Part shown: positions 60,396 to 64,000 of the stretch, in pieces
How the letters are laid out: each line of letters begins with the position of its first letter
How positions within the stretch are numbered: position 1 is the stretch's first letter
Source of the DNA: Nocardioides sp. NBC_00368
GTDB taxonomy: Bacteria > Actinomycetota > Actinomycetes > Propionibacteriales > Nocardioidaceae
DNA: 64,000 nucleotides
Direction of reading: 5' to 3'
Assembly (NCBI RefSeq): GCF_036090055.1
Contig: NZ_CP107970.1
Span: forward strand, 5,043,001 to 5,107,000
Position numbers and translations under genes: made by a program
The notes under the pieces: generated by a model
What the model saw: the letters and a program-made list of their open reading frames with translations, nothing else
Database searches by the model: none
What the model was told of the DNA's origin: nothing

Positions 60396-62246
60396 ATGCC
60401 TCGTAACACCCGAAAGCTTCGCCCCGCTGTGGCCGTTGCCGCCGTCGCTCTCGCGGCCGCCGCAGTCGCCACTCCGGTTGCGACCTCTGCCTCGGCGCAG
60501 GCCGGCTCGAACAGCGCCGGAAAGCACCTGGTCGATGTCCAGCTGCTCTCGTTCAACGACTTCCACGGCAACCTCGAGGCGCCGTCGGGTTCGAGCGGGC
60601 GCCTGATCACCGGCCACCACATCGACCCGACCACCGGCAAGCCGGTCGACGACACCGTCAACGTGGGCGGCGTGGAATACCTCGCGTCCCACCTGGAGGA
60701 GGCGCGCAAGGGTCACGCCCGTTCCCTGACCGTGGCCGCGGGCGACCTGATCGGCGCCTCGCCGCTGCTCTCCGCCGCGTTCCACGACGAGCCCTCGATC
60801 GAGGCGCTCAACAAGCTCGGTCTGGACGTGACCGCGGTCGGCAACCACGAGTTCGACGAGGGCTACAAGGAGCTGCAGCGCATCGACGCCGGCGGCTGCA
60901 TCGACGACGGCGACGGCAAGGACAACCAGAACTCCTGCGCCGCCCACGAGTACCAGGGCGCCGACTTCGACATCCTCGCCTCCAACGTGATCGAGGACGC
61001 CAGCGGCAAGACGATCCTGCCGGCCTACTCCATCAAGGAGGTCGACGGCGTCAAGATCGGCTTCATCGGCATGACCCTCGAGGCCACCCCCGACATCGTC
61101 ACCGCCGAGGGCGTCAAGGGCCTCACCTTCAAGGACGAGGTCGAGACCGCCAACGCGCTCGTGCCGGTGCTGAAGAAGAAGGGCGTCAAGGCGATCGTCA
61201 CCCTCATCCACGAGGGGGCCAACCTGCCGAAGGAGAAGTGGACCGACCCGGCCACCGGCAAGGTCTACGACGTCAACGCCCGCTACGACTACACCTGCGA
61301 GGGCGGCGGCGAGCTGGTCGCCGGCTCGCCGATCGTGCCGATCGCCCAGAACCTCGACCCCGAGATCGACATGCTGGTCACCGGCCACACCCACAACCCC
61401 TACGTCTGCGACGTACCCGACCCCGAGGGCAAGTCCCGCCTGGTCACCTCGGCCTCGTCCTCCGGCCGGCTCTACACCGAGACCAACCTGAAGTACAACC
61501 TCAAGTCGCGCGACATCGTCCGCTCCTCGGTCAAGGGCTCGAACCTGCTCGTCACCCGTGACGTCGCCAAGGCCCCGGAGCAGACCACGCTGATCAACAC
61601 CTACAAGGAGCTGGTCACGCCGATCGCCTCCCGCGTGCTCGGGTCGATCTCCGGTGACGTCACCCGCACCACCACCGCCTCCGGCGAGAGCGCCCTCGGT
61701 GACCTCATCGCCGACGCCCAGCTCGCCGACCAGTCGACGGTGGTCAACGGGCAGGTGCCGGTGGTCGCATTCATGAACCCGGGCGGCATCCGCGCGGACC
61801 TGACCGCGACCACCTCGTCCTACGGCGAGGCCGTCGGTGAGGTCACCTACGACGAGGCGTTCAACGTCCAGCCGTTCAACAACTACCTGGTCTCGCTGAC
61901 CATGACCGGCCAGGACATCTACGACCTGCTCACCGAGCAGGTCACCGGCGCCAACGCGGCCTCGCACAAGATCCTCCAGGTCTCGAAGGGCTTCTCCTAC
62001 CAGATCAGCCCCACGGGTCCGGTCGACGGCTCCGTGATGCTGAACGGTCAGCCGATCGACAAGGCCGCGTCCTACCGGGTCGTGACCAACAACTTCCTGC
62101 AGGGCGGCGGCGACGCCTTCGCGGCCTTCACCAAGGGCACCGACCCCTACTACGGCGGTCTCGACATCGACGCCTTCTCCGCCTACCTGGAGGCCAACTC
62201 GCCCTACACCCCGGGTCCGCTCGACCGCATCACCGGAACCCACTGA
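60396..62246 (+). CDS. Exported 5'-nucleotidase/UshA-family phosphoesterase
   Basis: 616 residues. Signal peptide (about 1-33, TRKLRPAVAVAAVALAAAAVATPVATSASA). Calcineurin-like metal motifs FNDFHGN, GDLIGASP, GNHEFDEG and GHTHNPY, with a catalytic His in NHEF. The C-terminal 5_nucleotid_C domain has GESALGDLIADAQLA, FMNPGGIRADL and VVTNNFLQGGGDAF. Family members release nucleosides and phosphate from extracellular nucleotides. ATG 60396 has GGGGAG 7 nt upstream. With PhoX and sulfatase this adds to a secreted ester-scavenging set. Confidence 0.95.
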   Translation: MPRNTRKLRPAVAVAAVALAAAAVATPVATSASAQAGSNSAGKHLVDVQLLSFNDFHGNLEAPSGSSGRLITGHHIDPTTGKPVDDTVNVGGVEYLASHLEEARKGHARSLTVAAGDLIGASPLLSAAFHDEPSIEALNKLGLDVTAVGNHEFDEGYKELQRIDAGGCIDDGDGKDNQNSCAAHEYQGADFDILASNVIEDASGKTILPAYSIKEVDGVKIGFIGMTLEATPDIVTAEGVKGLTFKDEVETANALVPVLKKKGVKAIVTLIHEGANLPKEKWTDPATGKVYDVNARYDYTCEGGGELVAGSPIVPIAQNLDPEIDMLVTGHTHNPYVCDVPDPEGKSRLVTSASSSGRLYTETNLKYNLKSRDIVRSSVKGSNLLVTRDVAKAPEQTTLINTYKELVTPIASRVLGSISGDVTRTTTASGESALGDLIADAQLADQSTVVNGQVPVVAFMNPGGIRADLTATTSSYGEAVGEVTYDEAFNVQPFNNYLVSLTMTGQDIYDLLTEQVTGANAASHKILQVSKGFSYQISPTGPVDGSVMLNGQPIDKAASYRVVTNNFLQGGGDAFAAFTKGTDPYYGGLDIDAFSAYLEANSPYTPGPLDRITGTH

Positions 62247-62268
62247 AAGAACCACTTCTTTCGTACGC

Positions 62269-62305
62269 AGCGGGCCCGTCCAGCTCTGAGCTGGTCGGGC
62301 CCGCT
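62269..62305. terminator. Bidirectional terminator after the nucleotidase
   Basis: A 17-nt stem (62269-62285 with 62289-62305) with one T-T mismatch and a CTG loop, between the converging nucleotidase and TetR genes. Confidence 0.88.
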
Positions 62306-62311
62306 GTGCTG

Positions 62312-63007
62312 TCAGCCGTGGGAACTCGCCGGCAACCCGGCGACGAGGGCCGCCGCGGACGAGGCCGCCGAGGTGATCCGGCTCTCGGGGATCCCACAGG
62401 CGCGAAGGCAGGTCGAGGCGATGGCATCGGCAGTCTCCTCGTCGATCGTCACACCGATGCTGCGGAGGCTGGTGGTGACCTCGACCAGGTGGATGAGCAT
62501 CTCGCCGAGGTGACGAGGCTCGGCCGCGTGCGCGGCGCCGGGGTCCCCGGCCTGCGTCGCGATCCGCCCGTAGGCGCGGGCGAGCTCGTCCCGGATGCTC
62601 CGGAAGGCGTCGAACGCCTCGCTGCTGGTCACGTCGGGATGGGTGGCCAGCACGCCGATGTTGTCCGGCGCCTCGGCCAGTGTGCGAAGGTCGACGAGCA
62701 CCAGCGCGTAGAGCGCGGTCTCGGGCCTCTCGGCCGCGGCCTGCTCGATCAGCTCGACCCGGTCGACAGTGGGTCGGACGGATCGCTCCAGGAGTTCGGC
62801 GAGGATCTCGTCCTTGCCGGTGAAGTGGTAGTAGAGCGAGGCCTGCCTGATCCCCACCTTCTCGGCGATCTCGCGGGTGGAGGTGGCCGCGAAGCCCTGG
62901 GTCACGAACAGTTGCGCGGCGGCATGGAGGACCTGCTCACGAGGTGGGCCCGCCGTGGTGGTGGGAATGAGACGTGGTCGTCCGGGTTGGGTTCGTCGGA
63001 TGCTCAT
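62312..63007 (-). CDS. TetR-family transcriptional regulator
   Basis: 231 residues. HTH at about 22-70 (REQVLHAAAQLFVTQGFAATSTREIAEKVGIRQASLYYHF, in parts: TREIAEKVGIRQASLYYHF). The C-terminal helical domain is of unknown ligand. ATG 63007 is preferred, with GGAAGG about 11 nt upstream; the open frame beyond is the shadow of the next gene's leader. It is divergent from the XRE/DUF5753 gene by 146 bp. Confidence 0.9.
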   Translation of the reverse strand: MSIRRTQPGRPRLIPTTTAGPPREQVLHAAAQLFVTQGFAATSTREIAEKVGIRQASLYYHFTGKDEILAELLERSVRPTVDRVELIEQAAAERPETALYALVLVDLRTLAEAPDNIGVLATHPDVTSSEAFDAFRSIRDELARAYGRIATQAGDPGAAHAAEPRHLGEMLIHLVEVTTSLRSIGVTIDEETADAIASTCLRACGIPESRITSAASSAAALVAGLPASSHG

Positions 63008-63153
63008 CGAGACACTGCCTTCCTGTCGACGTCGACCCCGGAACCAGTAGAGCATAATATGTCGACTCGGCCAACCATGATGTGCATCTGGACGTGAGCT
63101 ATGCACATGGGGCAGGATGGCTCCGTCTGTTCCGTCGAAGGAGGATGCCGCTG

Positions 63154-64000
63154 TGTCCCGCCCCAGCCGTCGAGCCCGTGAAGCGCTCACCGAGGCCCTC
63201 CGCGACACCCGCCGAGCCGCGGGCCTGACCGGCTCCGACCTGGCAGATGCCCTGGGGTCGGGCTGGTCGCAGCCGAAGGTGTCCAAGATCGAGTCTGGTC
63301 GACAGGCGGTCTCCGAGGCCGAGGTCCGGGCCTGGGCGGCCGCGGTGGGTGCCGACAAGCAGATGCTGCTCGCCCTGCGCGCCCGCGCGGACCAGGAGCA
63401 GGCGGCGTTCCGGGACGCTCGTCCCGCGGGCGGCGGTATGGAGCCGCACCACGAGGCCTACGCCGCGACCGAGGCGGCCGCGAGGGTCCTGATGAGCTTC
63501 CAGCCCCACAGCGTCCCCGAGCTGCTCCAGACCCCCGACTACGCCCGCGCCCTGTTGGCCCTGGCAGGCGGTTCCCGCGGCCAGGATGCGGATCACGAGG
63601 ACGCCTCCACCGTGATCGCGGCGAGGCTCAGGCGCTCGGCGATCCTCTACGAGGGCGGCCGATCGATCACGATCCTGGTCGGCGAGGCCGCCCTCCACCA
63701 TCTGGTGGGATCGCCCGACATCATGCGCGCCCAGATCGATCACATCGCCAAGCTGGCGACCACGACCCAGGCGACCATCGGGATCGTCCCCTTCGAGAGC
63801 TTTCCCGTCCTGGTCCAGCACGGCTGGGACCAGCGCGACCGGATCGTCACCCTCGAGACCAGCGCTGGCGACCTCGAGATCGCCGACCCGGTCGAGGTCG
63901 CCCGCTACGAGCACTGGACCCAGCTCCTGCTCGAGCACGCGCTGACCGGTGCGGCCGCCGCCGAGCGATGTGCCCGGATCATCAGCGAGCGACGGAGCCC
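63154..64000 (+). CDS. XRE-family HTH / DUF5753 regulator, cut by window end
   Basis: At least 282 residues without stop before the edge. The N-terminal XRE domain has LRDTRRAAGLTGSDLADALG and WSQPKVSKIESGRQAVS; the DUF5753 domain begins PHSVPELLQTPDYARALLALAGG and includes AARLRRSAILYEGG, with IGIVPFESFPVLVQHGW further on. Such regulators are abundant in actinobacteria, often with a DUF397 partner, which may lie beyond the edge. GTG 63154 has AAGGAGG 8 nt upstream. Confidence 0.9.

Overview
The window is about 70% G+C, uses many GTG and TTG starts, and carries an actinobacterial gene set: a whiB7-like regulator, DUF3073, a MacS-type kinase, the small PurL, and a 4Fe-4S type PurF. The purL ... 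sterol-carrier-like gene ... purF-purM ... DUF3073 order resembles the purL-purM neighbourhood of mycobacteria. Together with many TANNNT boxes 5-8 nt before start codons, this points to a Nocardioidaceae-like chromosome (Nocardioides or a close relative). I see no phage genome, transposase or CRISPR array.

Layout. 1-6.8 kb: partial exported sulfatase, exported hypothetical, purL, DUF2306/TetR divergent pair, CAP-domain surface protein. 6.8-13.4 kb: MFS exporter and DrrAB-type ABC exporter, WYL regulator, GNAT, a class A beta-lactamase-like protein without signal peptide, two-helix membrane protein. 13.5-26.4 kb: purine locus (sterol-carrier-like protein, M20 dipeptidase, purF, purM, DUF3073) interrupted by three tandem GAF histidine kinases and followed by PhoX. 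26.5-35.5 kb: predicted beta-propeller protein, an 1142-residue zinc-ribbon polytopic membrane protein, tRNA-Phe, tRNA-Glu and tRNA-Asp, a MacS kinase with its LuxR-type regulator, a large lipase-like protein. 35.5-42.8 kb: a G/T-rich spacer, membrane protein, PH-like protein, whiB7, metallopeptidase, fluC pair, RsbW-like ATPase, type II NADH dehydrogenase. 42.9-50.3 kb: alpha/beta hydrolase, PF10118-type protein and ferredoxin reductase operon, then an IclR regulator facing the hydratase-acetaldehyde dehydrogenase-aldolase operon that turns 2-hydroxypentadienoate into pyruvate and acetyl-CoA. 50.3-64 kb: an AbiEi/DUF559 gene framed by two related hairpins, an MBL-fold RNase Z with a tRNA-Arg-like sequence just upstream, a hipBA module with three regularly spaced operators, DoxX/aldo-keto reductase, amidase, exported beta-lactamase-family protein, M20 amidohydrolase, exported 5'-nucleotidase, TetR, and a partial XRE/DUF5753 regulator.

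The strongest leads are: (i) the kinase trio at 15.2-20.9 kb, where one member keeps the H-box histidine and the other two carry Arg and Gln there; (ii) the HipA homologue that appears to lack its ATP-binding segment while keeping an intact-looking antitoxin and three operators at an exact 27-bp period; (iii) an inverted pair of ~110-bp intergenic repeats at 36.9 and 39.1 kb; (iv) matching hairpins flanking the DUF559 gene; and (v) a MerR/SoxR-like promoter in front of an apparently leaderless exporter mRNA. Functional names rest on motif and family recognition by eye; no database search was possible.
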